Part shown: piece after piece, positions 8,211-16,133 of the stretch
Layout: the number at the start of each line of letters is the position of its first letter
Position numbering within the stretch: the stretch's first letter is position 1
Source: Methylobacter psychrophilus
GTDB lineage: Bacteria > Pseudomonadota > Gammaproteobacteria > Methylococcales > Methylomonadaceae
Direction: 5' to 3'
NCBI RefSeq assembly: GCF_025583945.1
Contig: NZ_JAOEGU010000036.1
Location: forward strand, 1 to 40,620
DNA: 40,620 bases
Program-made: the position numbers and the translations under genes
Notes under the pieces: generated by a model
What the model was told of the DNA's origin: nothing
Seen by the model: the letters and a program-made list of their open reading frames with translations, nothing else
Databases searched by the model: none

Positions 8211-9362
8211 TTAACCTTGCTCCAACATCTCCAAGGCCAGTTGCGCCATATTTTTTGAACCACCGCCCTGCCCTAATTGCTGCTTTACCAAAATCAAATT
8301 GGCACGTATTTCATCAGCATAAGGTTTGTCGGTTAATATCCGTTTAACTTCTGCGGCCAGATTATCGGCAGTCGCCTCATGTTGAATAAGCTCTTTGACA
8401 AAGCCCTTACCCAAAATAATATTCGGTAAACCTATAAAAGATATATTAACTAGCCAGCGTCCCAACCAGTAAGTTAGCATGGAAAGTTTGTAAGCAATTA
8501 CCATAGGCACTGTTAATAAGGCAATTTCCAAGGTTGCTGTCCCTGAAGTTGTCATCACCGCATCGCAGCACTGAATAACATCATAAGGCTGGTTTTTTAT
8601 CACTGTAATTTTAAGCGGTGACAAACGCAAGTATTGATCAAGCAATTCATCACTGATTGAATCTGCTTGGGGCAATATAAACTGACTATCCGGCAAGCTG
8701 GACTGTAAAATTTCAGCTGCTGCCAACATGACCGGCAACATGCGGTTAATTTCGTTGGCACGACTACCCGGTAGTAAACCAACCACCGGTTTTTTTTCAT
8801 CCAAACCAAAATGTACAATATCTTCAGCTCGACTATGCTGAGGATGGACTTTATCAACTGAAGGATGACCCACATAACGTACCGGCACGTTCTCGGCATC
8901 ATAATAAGCAGTTTCAAACGGAAATATCACCGCCATCATATCAATCGCCTTGCCATACGTTTTTACCCGACCGGGACGCCATGCCCACACTTGCGGACTC
9001 ACATAAAACAAGACTTTGATACCGAGTTGCTTGGCGTAACGCGCCAATTTAAGATTAAATTCTTTGTAATCAACACACACCAGTAAATCAGGGCGTTCAG
9101 TTGAAACCAGTTGTTGCATCAACTTTAACGCCCGACGAATCTCACCATAGTGCGTGATTACCTCAACCACGCCGATGACACCGATAGACCCTGAGTCATA
9201 GCGAATATCAATACCCGCCTGCGCCATTTTTGCACCACCCATACCCAAACCCTTAAGGTTAGGCTGCTGTTTTTTCAGCTCCAAAAACATATTGGCAGCA
9301 TGTTGGTCACCGGAAGATTCTCCGGCGCTGAACATTATCGTTAAAGGGGATTTTTGAGACAT
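8211..9362 (-). CDS. lpxB: Lipid-A-disaccharide synthase
   Basis: LpxB (GT19) joins UDP-2,3-diacylglucosamine and lipid X (2,3-diacylglucosamine 1-phosphate) to form the lipid A disaccharide on the inner face of the cytoplasmic membrane. The 383-residue protein has the family N-terminus SAGESSGDQHAA, GIGVVE-like SIGVIGVVEVITHYGEI, the VCVDYKEFNLKLA motif, YVSPQVWAWRPGR, VRYVGHPSVD, the LLPGSRANEI nucleotide-sugar loop and TTSGTATLEIAL. Length is normal. ATG at 9360-9362 has AGGGA upstream. It lies downstream of gnnA and gnnB on the same strand, but a transposase and REP sequences now separate it from them, so expression may depend on readthrough or a local promoter. Confidence 0.96.
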   Translation of the reverse strand: MSQKSPLTIMFSAGESSGDQHAANMFLELKKQQPNLKGLGMGGAKMAQAGIDIRYDSGSIGVIGVVEVITHYGEIRRALKLMQQLVSTERPDLLVCVDYKEFNLKLARYAKQLGIKVLFYVSPQVWAWRPGRVKTYGKAIDMMAVIFPFETAYYDAENVPVRYVGHPSVDKVHPQHSRAEDIVHFGLDEKKPVVGLLPGSRANEINRMLPVMLAAAEILQSSLPDSQFILPQADSISDELLDQYLRLSPLKITVIKNQPYDVIQCCDAVMTTSGTATLEIALLTVPMVIAYKLSMLTYWLGRWLVNISFIGLPNIILGKGFVKELIQHEATADNLAAEVKRILTDKPYADEIRANLILVKQQLGQGGGSKNMAQLALEMLEQG

Positions 9363-9386
9363 GGGTAAGTTTCCCTGGGCTATAAA

Positions 9387-9479
9387 CTAATTAATAGCCA
9401 ATTCATTGGCAATCATTTCTGCCTGCTTGAGCACTGTTTCAGTGGCGAGCAATTGCATATCAGGCAGATGATGGTCGTA
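9387..9479 (-). pseudogene. C-terminal remnant of an unidentified gene
   Basis: Between the RAYT stop and lpxB lies an open stretch that reads like a natural protein C-terminus (YDHHLPDMQLLATETVLKQA... ending ELAIN, then TAG at 9387-9389). It has no start and is closed upstream by TAA at 9480-9482, right where the transposase unit begins. This looks like the 3' end of a gene displaced or deleted when the RAYT/REP unit arrived. I do not recognise the parent family. Confidence 0.4.
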
Positions 9480-9490
9480 TTAATTTAATG

Positions 9491-10147
9491 TTAAATTGAC
9501 GCATAATATTTATCTTCTTGCCATTTTCGTGGGTTATTTTGAATATATTCAGCAATTTTTAAATAATCCTCTTCATTACGAATAACATGTTCATGAAAAC
9601 GTGGCTGCCAGGAAAATTTTGTATTAATTTTTCTCATTTCAAAAGAACATCTACCCTTATACCAGTTTATAAAACGAGACAAATTTTCATGCAACATTGG
9701 GTTATTATTTCCCGTAACTCCGCCAATATTTCTGACCGTAGAGACGCGATTTATCGCGTCTGGATTGTCAGCACTATTTGAGACGCGATAAATCGGATCT
9801 GGATTATCAACGTCGTCTGGATTATCAGCACTATTTGAGACGCGATAAATCGCGTCTCTACTATCAGAAAGGGGGTTATCAATATTTATTATTCCATGCA
9901 CATGATTCGGCATGACAATAAAATGATCTAAAACGACAAATGGAAATTTTTGTTCCATTTCCAACCAATATTTATTTGCCAACTGCCCCAAATCCGACAA
10001 GTACATTTTTCCTTCTTTAATATTGCCGAAAAAACAGATTTTATTGTCCGTACAAATGGTTACAAAATAAGGGGCATTCGATCCATAGTCCCAGTTTTTT
10101 AATCGAGCAGAAGGAATTCTATATTTGCCTTTATACCTATCAACCAT
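9491..10147 (-). CDS. REP-associated tyrosine transposase (RAYT, Y1/IS200-like)
   Basis: The 218-residue protein has the Y1 HUH fold motif MPNHVHGI (His82, His84) and the C-terminal helix EEDYLKIAEYIQNNP carrying the candidate nucleophile (Tyr195 or Tyr201). FVTICT and FSWQPRFHEHVIR are typical of RAYTs, which nick and join single-stranded DNA at REP palindromes. Residues about 94-136, between the HUH motif and the tyrosine helix, are an insertion of repeated IYRVSNSADNPD units. These are encoded by three copies of the REP palindrome itself (9742-9858). All units are multiples of three, so the frame is kept. A perfect REP lies 13 bases upstream of the ATG (10160-10187). GGGGA precedes the start. 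The insertion may or may not be tolerated by the enzyme. Confidence 0.9.
   Translation of the reverse strand: MVDRYKGKYRIPSARLKNWDYGSNAPYFVTICTDNKICFFGNIKEGKMYLSDLGQLANKYWLEMEQKFPFVVLDHFIVMPNHVHGIINIDNPLSDSRDAIYRVSNSADNPDDVDNPDPIYRVSNSADNPDAINRVSTVRNIGGVTGNNNPMLHENLSRFINWYKGRCSFEMRKINTKFSWQPRFHEHVIRNEEDYLKIAEYIQNNPRKWQEDKYYASI
9742..9858. repeat. Three REP palindromes inside the RAYT coding sequence
   Basis: Copy A (9742-9761) has AGACGCGAT, TT, ATCGCGTCT as perfect arms. Copy B (9780-9800) has GAGACGCGATAAATCGGATCT, a decayed right arm. Copy C (9837-9858) carries GAGACGCGATAAATCGCGTC plus TC and is perfect. The spacers repeat GGATTATCAGCACTATTT, so the block is also a small tandem array. 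Each copy is read in frame as (R)DAIYRVS, PIYRVS or DAINRVS by the transposase gene. Confidence 0.9.
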
Positions 10148-10159
10148 AAATCAATCCCC

Positions 10160-10187
10160 GTAGAGACGCGATAAATCGCGTCTCTAC
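10160..10187. repeat. Perfect 28-bp REP palindrome upstream of RAYT
   Basis: GTAGAGACGCGAT, AA, ATCGCGTCTCTAC: two perfect 13-base arms. It lies between the gnnB stop (10200) and the RAYT start (10147), and matches the copies inside the RAYT gene. In the leftward gnnB transcript it would form a strong hairpin. Confidence 0.9.
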
Positions 10188-10199
10188 TATGATAGCCAA

Positions 10200-11297
10200 C
10201 TATGCTATCAAAACACCTCGAATAACCCCAACAATCTCCCTAATCGTATCGTCTTCAAGAAATGGACAAATCGGCAAGGAAAAACAAGTAGCCGAAACAG
10301 CTTCGGTAACAGGCAAGCTTAACCCTGCACATGCTTCTTTAAAAACATTTTGCTGATGCAACGGCACCGGATAATAAACCGCACAGCCAATTTGTTTGTC
10401 CTGCAAGGCTTTTAAAATGTCATCACGACGATCCGATAGCAAGGTATATTGATGATAAACATGCTCGCCCAAACCATCTTCATACGGCGTAATTAAAGGT
10501 AAATCTGCCATTAGCTCTGAATAAAGATGAGCAACATGACGACGCGCCTGATTGTATTGATCAATACGCTTTAATTTGGCTCGTAAAATCACTGCTTGCA
10601 TTTCATCAAGGCGACTGTTGTAGCCAATCACATCATGATAATAACGAACATCTGAGCCATGATTACGCAGTTGTTTAATTTTTGCCGCCGTTTCATCTGA
10701 GTTGGTAACCACCAAACCGCCATCACCAAAGGCACCCAGGTTTTTGCTGGGAAAAAAGCTATACCCTCCTGCATGACCTATCGCACCGGTTTGTTGACCA
10801 TTAATGCGTGCGCCAAAGGACTGGCAAGCATCTTCAATCAACTTTAAATTATGTTGCTCGCAAAGCAGCATAATTTCAGTCATGTCTGCCGGTTGACCAA
10901 ACAAATGCACGGGCATGATAGCTTTGGTTTTCGGGGTAATGGCTTTTTCTATGGCTTCTGATGAAATATTAAAGGTTCTGGGATCTATATCCACAAAAAC
11001 AGGGGTTGCACCCACATATTTAATGGCTTCGGCTGTCGCAATAAAAGTAAACGCTGTGGTAATCACTTCATCACCGGCACCTATGCCTTCGGCAATTAAC
11101 GCCAAATGCAGTGCATCGGTACCTGAAGCAACACCAATGGCATGTTTAACGCCCAGATACTCAGCCGTTTCTTTTTCAAAAGCCTGTACATTAGGACCTA
11201 ATATAAAGGCACAGTTTTCTATTGTTTCAGCCAATCCTCGCTCAATTTCTTCTTTTATTTCTACGTATTGAGCCTTCAGGTTTACCATGGGTATCAT
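10200..11297 (-). CDS. gnnB: DegT/DnrJ/EryC1/StrS aminotransferase, probable GnnB
   Basis: This 365-residue PLP-dependent sugar aminotransferase has the family motifs GVASGTDALHLAL, TTAFTFIATAEAI, PVFVDIDPRTFN, IEDACQSFGA and the Schiff-base lysine in SFFPSKNLGAFGDGG (Lys near 181). Its place between a Gfo/Idh dehydrogenase and lpxB matches the gnnA-gnnB pair described in Acidithiobacillus ferrooxidans. There GnnB transaminates UDP-3-keto-GlcNAc to the 3-amino sugar (UDP-GlcNAc3N), which a selective LpxA then uses. I infer the same role here from context; other UDP-3-keto-sugar aminotransferases (WbpE-like) look similar. ATG at 11297 and an in-frame ATG three codons later are both possible; AAGG lies upstream. 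It is probably co-transcribed with the dehydrogenase. Confidence 0.85.
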   Translation of the reverse strand: MIPMVNLKAQYVEIKEEIERGLAETIENCAFILGPNVQAFEKETAEYLGVKHAIGVASGTDALHLALIAEGIGAGDEVITTAFTFIATAEAIKYVGATPVFVDIDPRTFNISSEAIEKAITPKTKAIMPVHLFGQPADMTEIMLLCEQHNLKLIEDACQSFGARINGQQTGAIGHAGGYSFFPSKNLGAFGDGGLVVTNSDETAAKIKQLRNHGSDVRYYHDVIGYNSRLDEMQAVILRAKLKRIDQYNQARRHVAHLYSELMADLPLITPYEDGLGEHVYHQYTLLSDRRDDILKALQDKQIGCAVYYPVPLHQQNVFKEACAGLSLPVTEAVSATCFSLPICPFLEDDTIREIVGVIRGVLIA

Positions 11298-11327
11298 AAT
11301 TGTTATTACCTTTTTTATTTATGTATG

Positions 11328-11343
11328 TAGAAACGCGTTTCTA
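11328..11343. repeat. Short palindrome resembling a decayed REP
   Basis: TAGAAACGCGTTTCTA is a perfect 16-base palindrome sharing the GTAGA.ACGCG edge with the RAYT-linked REP. It lies in the gnnA-gnnB gap. Confidence 0.45.
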
Positions 11344-11373
11344 ATAGTGAAAATTGTATAACTATGAAAAGTA

Positions 11374-11430
11374 GACAAAAGGCTAAGGGCAAAGATCAAC
11401 CCATATAGAGATTAGTTTTAGCCTTTAGTC
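11374..11430. repeat. Inverted repeat in the gnnA-gnnB gap
   Basis: GACAAAAGGCTAA (11374-11386) pairs with TTAGCCTTTAGTC (11418-11430), 12 of 13 positions, around a 31-base loop. There is no U-tract on either strand, so it is not a simple terminator. The 147-base gap holds no gene. Confidence 0.5.
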
Positions 11431-11444
11431 TTTAACCTTAATAC

Positions 11445-12380
11445 TTATTTATCGCCTAATAATCGCGTGATTTGTATCGCTGTTGCCAATGCACGTCGTC
11501 CGGCCTCACCAGAAACCAACGGATTTGCACCGGTTTGGATGCAGTTGACAAAATGTTTAATTTCTTCAAGCAGTGCGTCACCACCCTCAAAAACGGATTC
11601 TTCCGTAACGATTTCAGGAATACCGGGAAACATTTCTTTTTCACCGGTACGATATTTGGTTAAAACCCGATTTTGAAAATCAACAGAGATGTAAGAACTC
11701 GGTCTGAACAGCCGCATTTTGCGTTCCATCTTCATGCTGATCCGACTGGCCGTTACATTAGCTACACAACCATTTTTAAATAACAACCGGGCATTGGCAA
11801 TATCCGTGCCTTGCGTCAGTACTGCCGTGCCACTGGCATCAATACGTTCCACTTCTGAATCGACCAACGCCAAGATAATATCAATGTCATGAATCATTAA
11901 ATCCAGCACAACGCTGACATCGTTGGCGCGGGGATTAAAAGGCGATAAACGATGCGATTCAATAAACAGCGGTTTTTCATCTTTATCCAAACCTAATACG
12001 GCCGGATTAAAACGCTCCAGATGTCCCACCTGTAAAATCAAATGCTTCGCTTTGGCAATGGCTATTAACTCATCCGCCTCGGCAACCGTTACTGTAATCG
12101 GCTTTTCAACCAGAACATGAGCACCGGCATTAAGAAAGTCCTTGGAGACAAGATGATGCAAGGTAGTGGGTACAACAATACTGACTGCATCAACTTCGCC
12201 CAACAAGGCTTGGTAATCTGTCAAGACTTTGGCGCCATGCTTGTCCGCTACTGCTTTTGCAGCGGCCTCGTTAATATCAACAACGGCAACTAATTCACAA
12301 TCAGGCAGGGAGGCATATTTTTCAGCATGGAATTTGCCTAAATAACCGGTCCCGATAACAGCGCATTTTAATTTTTTCAT
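11445..12380 (-). CDS. gnnA: Gfo/Idh/MocA oxidoreductase, probable UDP-GlcNAc 3-dehydrogenase GnnA
   Basis: The 311-residue protein opens with a Rossmann fold, CAVIGTGYLGKFHAEKY, followed by the family motif VLVEKPITVT (about residue 90) with its conserved Lys, QVGHLERFNPA, and the substrate-side LDLMIHDIDIILAL. It should be an NAD(P)-dependent sugar dehydrogenase. With the DegT aminotransferase directly downstream and lpxB further on, the best fit is GnnA, which oxidises the 3-position of UDP-GlcNAc for amide-linked lipid A. The order gnnA, gnnB, lpxB is seen here; the substrate is inferred. ATG at 12378-12380 has only a weak AAG-type ribosome site. Confidence 0.85.
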   Translation of the reverse strand: MKKLKCAVIGTGYLGKFHAEKYASLPDCELVAVVDINEAAAKAVADKHGAKVLTDYQALLGEVDAVSIVVPTTLHHLVSKDFLNAGAHVLVEKPITVTVAEADELIAIAKAKHLILQVGHLERFNPAVLGLDKDEKPLFIESHRLSPFNPRANDVSVVLDLMIHDIDIILALVDSEVERIDASGTAVLTQGTDIANARLLFKNGCVANVTASRISMKMERKMRLFRPSSYISVDFQNRVLTKYRTGEKEMFPGIPEIVTEESVFEGGDALLEEIKHFVNCIQTGANPLVSGEAGRRALATAIQITRLLGDK

Positions 12381-12564
12381 TTGCTTAACTTTGCATGGTG
12401 TTCGATTTAGTCCGAAGATAGTCTGATAAAAATAAATTATCAGCCAAGAAGCTGTCCGGACATGGATAATGCCTGATATTGTAATCTATCAAAATGTATT
12501 CAGAAACTTTTGTGGCGTTGACGGCCGAAATCACTACTTATCCGGCATCTTTTTTAAAAGATTA

Positions 12565-12709
12565 TTACCACGAAGACACGAAGGCTAACAATTTAAAACG
12601 GAACGAACTTACAGATACCATTCCCCTTGAAGGAATGGTATCTGTCTCGGCTAATTGGTCGACGACCCAAAGAAAGAAAACTTCATGTTCTTCGTATCTT
12701 CGTGGTGAA
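12565..12709. repeat. MITE-like element with CACGAAG terminal inverted repeats
   Basis: TTACCACGAAGACACGAAG (12565-12583) and CTTCGTATCTTCGTGGTGAA (12690-12709) are near-perfect inverted ends of a 145-base unit. It contains palindrome copy 2 near its centre. A 72-codon open frame crosses the unit but has no protein-like features. The same end sequence occurs at 987-1006. The whole 12381-12719 interval otherwise contains no gene. Confidence 0.55.
12611..12645. repeat. Copy 2 of the dispersed palindromic repeat
   Basis: ACAGATACCATTCC and GGAATGGTATCTGT are perfect 14-base arms around CCTTGAA. The core matches copies at 1733-1765 and 31645-31677, but the flanks differ from those two. Confidence 0.75.
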
Positions 12710-12719
12710 TGAAAAACAA

Positions 12720-12773
12720 TTGCTGAAGCCCCGTTTCTCCTATATCATGTGCCTACTGAACGTTTGTTAGGTA
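12720..12773 (+). promoter_or_regulatory. Candidate promoter and operator of the tetR-RND operon
   Basis: TTGCTG (12720-12725), a 17-base spacer and TATCAT (12743-12748) make a plausible sigma-70 promoter. The predicted start point falls at the edge of an imperfect dyad, TACTGAAC-GTTT-GTTAGGTA (12754-12773; 6 of 8 pairs). Such dyads overlapping the start point are typical sites of self-repression by AcrR-type TetR regulators. Binding by the regulator encoded next door is inferred. Confidence 0.45.
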
Positions 12774-12779
12774 CATTTT

Positions 12780-13364
12780 TTGAGCTCTAAAGAAAAAATA
12801 TTAAGTATGGCGATTGTTTTATTCGCTCAAAAAGGCTATTCGGGCTTGTCTATGAGACAGTTAGCTCAGGCAGTTGATATGAGTGTTGCGGCAATTTACC
12901 ATCATTTTCCCGATAAAGATTCCCTTTATCTGGAATCCGTTCGCTTTGCTTTTTCGGGTAAAGAACAAGTTTTTTCTCAGGTCTGGCAAACTGACTGTTC
13001 CCCGGAAGAGAAATTGGGGCTGTTTATTCGTTCATTAGTTGAAGTCATGCTTAATGACCAGAATTTTTGTCGTCTAATGCAACGTGAAATTTTGGAAGCC
13101 AATCCCGAAAGAATGCAGTTGTTGGCGCAAGGCATTTTTAAAAGCCAGTTTTCATTATTAATGCAATTGGCCACTGAATTGGCACCTGAGCAGGATGCTT
13201 ATCTGGTTGCAACCTCCATCATAGGTTTAACTCAATATTATGTTGAGTATCAGCCCCTACTTAAAAATCTTACCGGCTGGAAACCTGAATACGAGATGCC
13301 CGAAGTTATTGCAGCACATGTTACCAACCTTTTAATAAACAGCTTAAAGACAAAGACTGCATGA
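12780..13364 (+). CDS. TetR/AcrR-family transcriptional repressor
   Basis: The 194-residue protein has an N-terminal TetR helix-turn-helix (about residues 5-50: ILSMAIVLFAQKGYSGLSMRQ, then VAAIYHHFPDKDSLY), the family's signature. A divergent all-helical ligand domain follows. The start is TTG at 12780; the frame is closed by TAG four codons upstream and there is no earlier ATG. The stop overlaps the start of the outer-membrane factor gene by four bases (ATGA), so it is the first gene of the efflux operon and probably represses it through the dyad just upstream until a toxic ligand binds. Confidence 0.9.
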   Translation: MSSKEKILSMAIVLFAQKGYSGLSMRQLAQAVDMSVAAIYHHFPDKDSLYLESVRFAFSGKEQVFSQVWQTDCSPEEKLGLFIRSLVEVMLNDQNFCRLMQREILEANPERMQLLAQGIFKSQFSLLMQLATELAPEQDAYLVATSIIGLTQYYVEYQPLLKNLTGWKPEYEMPEVIAAHVTNLLINSLKTKTA

Positions 13365-14941
13365 AAAAAATAGCCAGTCTTTTACCTTTAACCTTATCCA
13401 TTGATAAACTTAACTTGCGAACAACTACCCTTGCCAGTGGCTTAATTGCACTGTTGGCTTCCGGTTGTATGCTGGGACCTGACTTTACCAGCCCCTCAAG
13501 TCCCGACACAAAAAGTTATACCACCGATAAACCGTCAAACCTTATTACCACAACGTCATCAGAGTCCGGTGCCGCACAATCTTTAGCATTGGGAAAAGAT
13601 ATACAAGGGCAATGGTGGACGTTATTTCGCTCCCCAGCCTTAACCAAATTAATTGAACAAGCAATGAAGCATAATCCTGATTTACAGGCTGCTTCATCGG
13701 CATTAACAGAAGCCCAAGAAAAAGCTTCTGTACAGGAAAGCTCCTTATTCCCTACCTTGGACGCAACATTCTCAACCAAACGTCAAAAAATTTCCGGTGC
13801 GCAATTTGGTAATCCTGAGTTTGAGGCGCCTGCTTACAATCTTTCAACAGGATCGCTTCAGGTTGCCTACACCCTGGATGCTTTCGGCGCTATTCGAAGA
13901 CAAATCGAGGGTTTTGAAGCTCAAGCAGAATATCAGCGCTTCCAACTTGAGGGCACTTTCCTGACACTGGCGTCAAACGTCGTCACCACCGCCATACAAG
14001 AAGCGTCTTTAAGAGCCCAAATTAAGGCAACTGAGGAAATTATCGTCGCTCAAGCGAAGGGACTTGAACTAATCAAACAACAGTTCGAATTTGGGGGCGC
14101 ATCGAAAGTCGATGTCTTGTTACAGCAAACCACACTCGAACAAACGCAAACGACTTTGCCGCCGTTACAGCGGCAACTGGCTCAAAACCGTCATCGTTTG
14201 ACAGTTTTGACTGGCGAATTACCCAGCACTGAACTGGCCGCCCAATTCACTCTATCCGACCTGTATCTACCCGAGGGATTACCGCTCAGCCTGCCATCAA
14301 AACTGGTGCAACAACGCCCCGATGTTCGTGCCCAGGAAGCTCAGTTGCATGTCGCCAGTGCAGAAATCGGTGTCGCTACCGCCAATATGCTGCCTGATTT
14401 CACCATCAATGCCAATGTAGGCAGCATTGCCACCCGAATGGGCGATTTATTTGTTCCTGGCAGCGCCATCTGGAGCGTTGGCGGAAACCTGTTGCAGCCC
14501 GTCTTTCATGGCGGCGGACTAATCCATCAACGGCGTGCAGCGATAGCCGCTTACGAACAGGCTGCAGCTCAATATCGGAGTACGGTATTACAAGCCTTCC
14601 AAAACGTCGCCGATACCCTGAGCGCACTAGAGTTCGACGCCACTGGCTTGAAAGCGCAGGATGCAGCGGTAAAGGCTGCGTTTGACAGCCTTGAACTGAG
14701 TCAATTGCAATACAAAATCGGCGCTATCAGCTATCTGCCGCTACTTATTTCAGAGCGTAATTACCACCAGGCACGTATTACCCAAATAGCGGCACAAACC
14801 AGACGTTATACCGACACCGCCGCCTTATTTCAGGCACTGGGCGGCGGTTGGTGGAACCGCGAGAAGTTATACACCACCTTATTGGCGAACCAGGATAAAA
14901 AAGAAAAAAAGTATGAATGCTTTTTTTGTCTTAACCCTTGA
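13361..14941 (+). CDS. RND efflux outer-membrane factor (NodT/OprM family lipoprotein)
   Basis: This 526-residue TolC-like channel forms the outer-membrane exit duct of the tripartite pump. A lipobox LLASGC places the lipidated cysteine at 36 after an unusually long N-terminus, which includes about 20 residues before the hydrophobic core. The characteristic GPDFTSP follows. Paired outer-membrane-efflux repeats (LIEQAMKHNPDLQAASSAL, VQQRPDVRAQEAQLHVASAE) are present, and YKIGAISYLPLLISERNY is the usual second-repeat motif. The C-terminus carries a charged tail (KKEKKYECFFCLNP) unlike most relatives. It overlaps the regulator by four bases and is followed after 55 bases by the adaptor gene. Confidence 0.93.
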   Translation: MKKIASLLPLTLSIDKLNLRTTTLASGLIALLASGCMLGPDFTSPSSPDTKSYTTDKPSNLITTTSSESGAAQSLALGKDIQGQWWTLFRSPALTKLIEQAMKHNPDLQAASSALTEAQEKASVQESSLFPTLDATFSTKRQKISGAQFGNPEFEAPAYNLSTGSLQVAYTLDAFGAIRRQIEGFEAQAEYQRFQLEGTFLTLASNVVTTAIQEASLRAQIKATEEIIVAQAKGLELIKQQFEFGGASKVDVLLQQTTLEQTQTTLPPLQRQLAQNRHRLTVLTGELPSTELAAQFTLSDLYLPEGLPLSLPSKLVQQRPDVRAQEAQLHVASAEIGVATANMLPDFTINANVGSIATRMGDLFVPGSAIWSVGGNLLQPVFHGGGLIHQRRAAIAAYEQAAAQYRSTVLQAFQNVADTLSALEFDATGLKAQDAAVKAAFDSLELSQLQYKIGAISYLPLLISERNYHQARITQIAAQTRRYTDTAALFQALGGGWWNREKLYTTLLANQDKKEKKYECFFCLNP

Positions 14942-14996
14942 GCCCTAACACTATTTTAAAATTCATGTTTAAACAACCCCCCGGCAGGAAACAGCA

Positions 14997-16127
14997 ATGA
15001 TTAAACGTATGCTCATTATGCTCATCATGGTAGGCATTGTACTCGGAGGCATTTTTGGTTTCATTAGCTTTAAGGGGCGCATGATCAAGCAATTTATGTC
15101 GTCGCAGGGTGTGCCGGTGCAAACCGTTTCCTCCATAACAGCCAACTATTTGGAATGGTTGCCAAAACTGGAAGCAGTCGGTAGCTTGCAAGCGGTTCAA
15201 GGTGCCAGCATGAGTGCGGAAGTGGCGGGTATCGTAGAAAAAATCCACTTTAAACAAGGCGATAACGTAAAAGTTGGCACACCTTTGTTGCAATTACGCG
15301 CCTATGACGATATTGCCAAACTAGAATCACTAAAAGCAACCGCGCAACTGACCCGTGTCACTTATAATCGTGACCTCGCACAATTTAGTGTCAATGCCAT
15401 CAGCAAGCAAGTGCTCGATATAGACAAGGCAAACCTGGATATCGCTATTGCCAATATTGCCCAGCAGCAAGCACTGGTCGATAAAAAACTGATTCGCGCG
15501 CCCTTTACCGGACGCTTAGGGATTCGACTCGTCGATGTCGGTCAATATCTTGCGGTAGGTACCGCAATTACCACCCTACAGGCTCTGGATACAGTTTTTG
15601 TAGACTTTTATCTGCCTCAACAAGCATTAAAATCACTGGCAATCGGTCAACAAGTCACTCTCAATACGGACGTTTATCCCGCACAAACCTTTTCTGGCAG
15701 CATTACGGTGATTAATCCAAAAGTCGACATTAACACCCGTAATGTTCAGATCAGAGCCACACTGAACAATCCTGATCACCAACTACTGCCCGGTATGTAC
15801 GCCACCGTAAATATTGCCACCGGACTGGCGCAACGTTATATCACGCTGCCGCGTACCACTATTACTTTTAACGCCTTCGGTTCTACCATTTATCGGGTCG
15901 ATACCGATGGTCAGGACGTAGCAGGAAAACCCAAACTGATTGCCAAACAAAGTTTTGTTACCACCGGTGATACACGTGGTGATCAAATCGCCGTCCTTAC
16001 CGGTGTTAAGGAAGGTGAAACGATAGTCACTACCGGGCAAATTAAACTACGCAACGGCTCACCCGTTATCGTCGACAATACTATTCAACCCAGCAACGAC
16101 GCTACTCCGCAACCTAAAGACCAATAA
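14997..16127 (+). CDS. RND efflux periplasmic adaptor subunit
   Basis: The 376-residue membrane-fusion protein links the inner-membrane pump to the outer-membrane factor. It has an N-terminal membrane anchor (about residues 5-26), the first lipoyl half SAEVAGIVEKIHFKQGDNVKVG, a short coiled-coil hairpin, the second lipoyl half IRAPFTGRLGIRLVDVGQYL, and a beta-barrel/membrane-proximal region (LLPGMYATVNI). There is no lipobox, so it is anchored by the uncleaved helix. AGGAAACAGCA precedes ATG. The pump gene begins six bases after its stop, indicating one transcript. Confidence 0.93.
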   Translation: MIKRMLIMLIMVGIVLGGIFGFISFKGRMIKQFMSSQGVPVQTVSSITANYLEWLPKLEAVGSLQAVQGASMSAEVAGIVEKIHFKQGDNVKVGTPLLQLRAYDDIAKLESLKATAQLTRVTYNRDLAQFSVNAISKQVLDIDKANLDIAIANIAQQQALVDKKLIRAPFTGRLGIRLVDVGQYLAVGTAITTLQALDTVFVDFYLPQQALKSLAIGQQVTLNTDVYPAQTFSGSITVINPKVDINTRNVQIRATLNNPDHQLLPGMYATVNIATGLAQRYITLPRTTITFNAFGSTIYRVDTDGQDVAGKPKLIAKQSFVTTGDTRGDQIAVLTGVKEGETIVTTGQIKLRNGSPVIVDNTIQPSNDATPQPKDQ

Positions 16128-16133
16128 TACACC

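Noticed and set aside
9742-9858. The regularly spaced repeats considered as a CRISPR array
   Set aside because: The spacers are repeats of each other, the units are palindromic REPs inside a transposase gene, and there are no cas genes.
12494-12712. A 72-codon open frame on the plus strand
   Set aside because: It lies almost entirely over repeat sequence (CACGAAG ends and the palindrome) and has no ribosome site or protein-like pattern.
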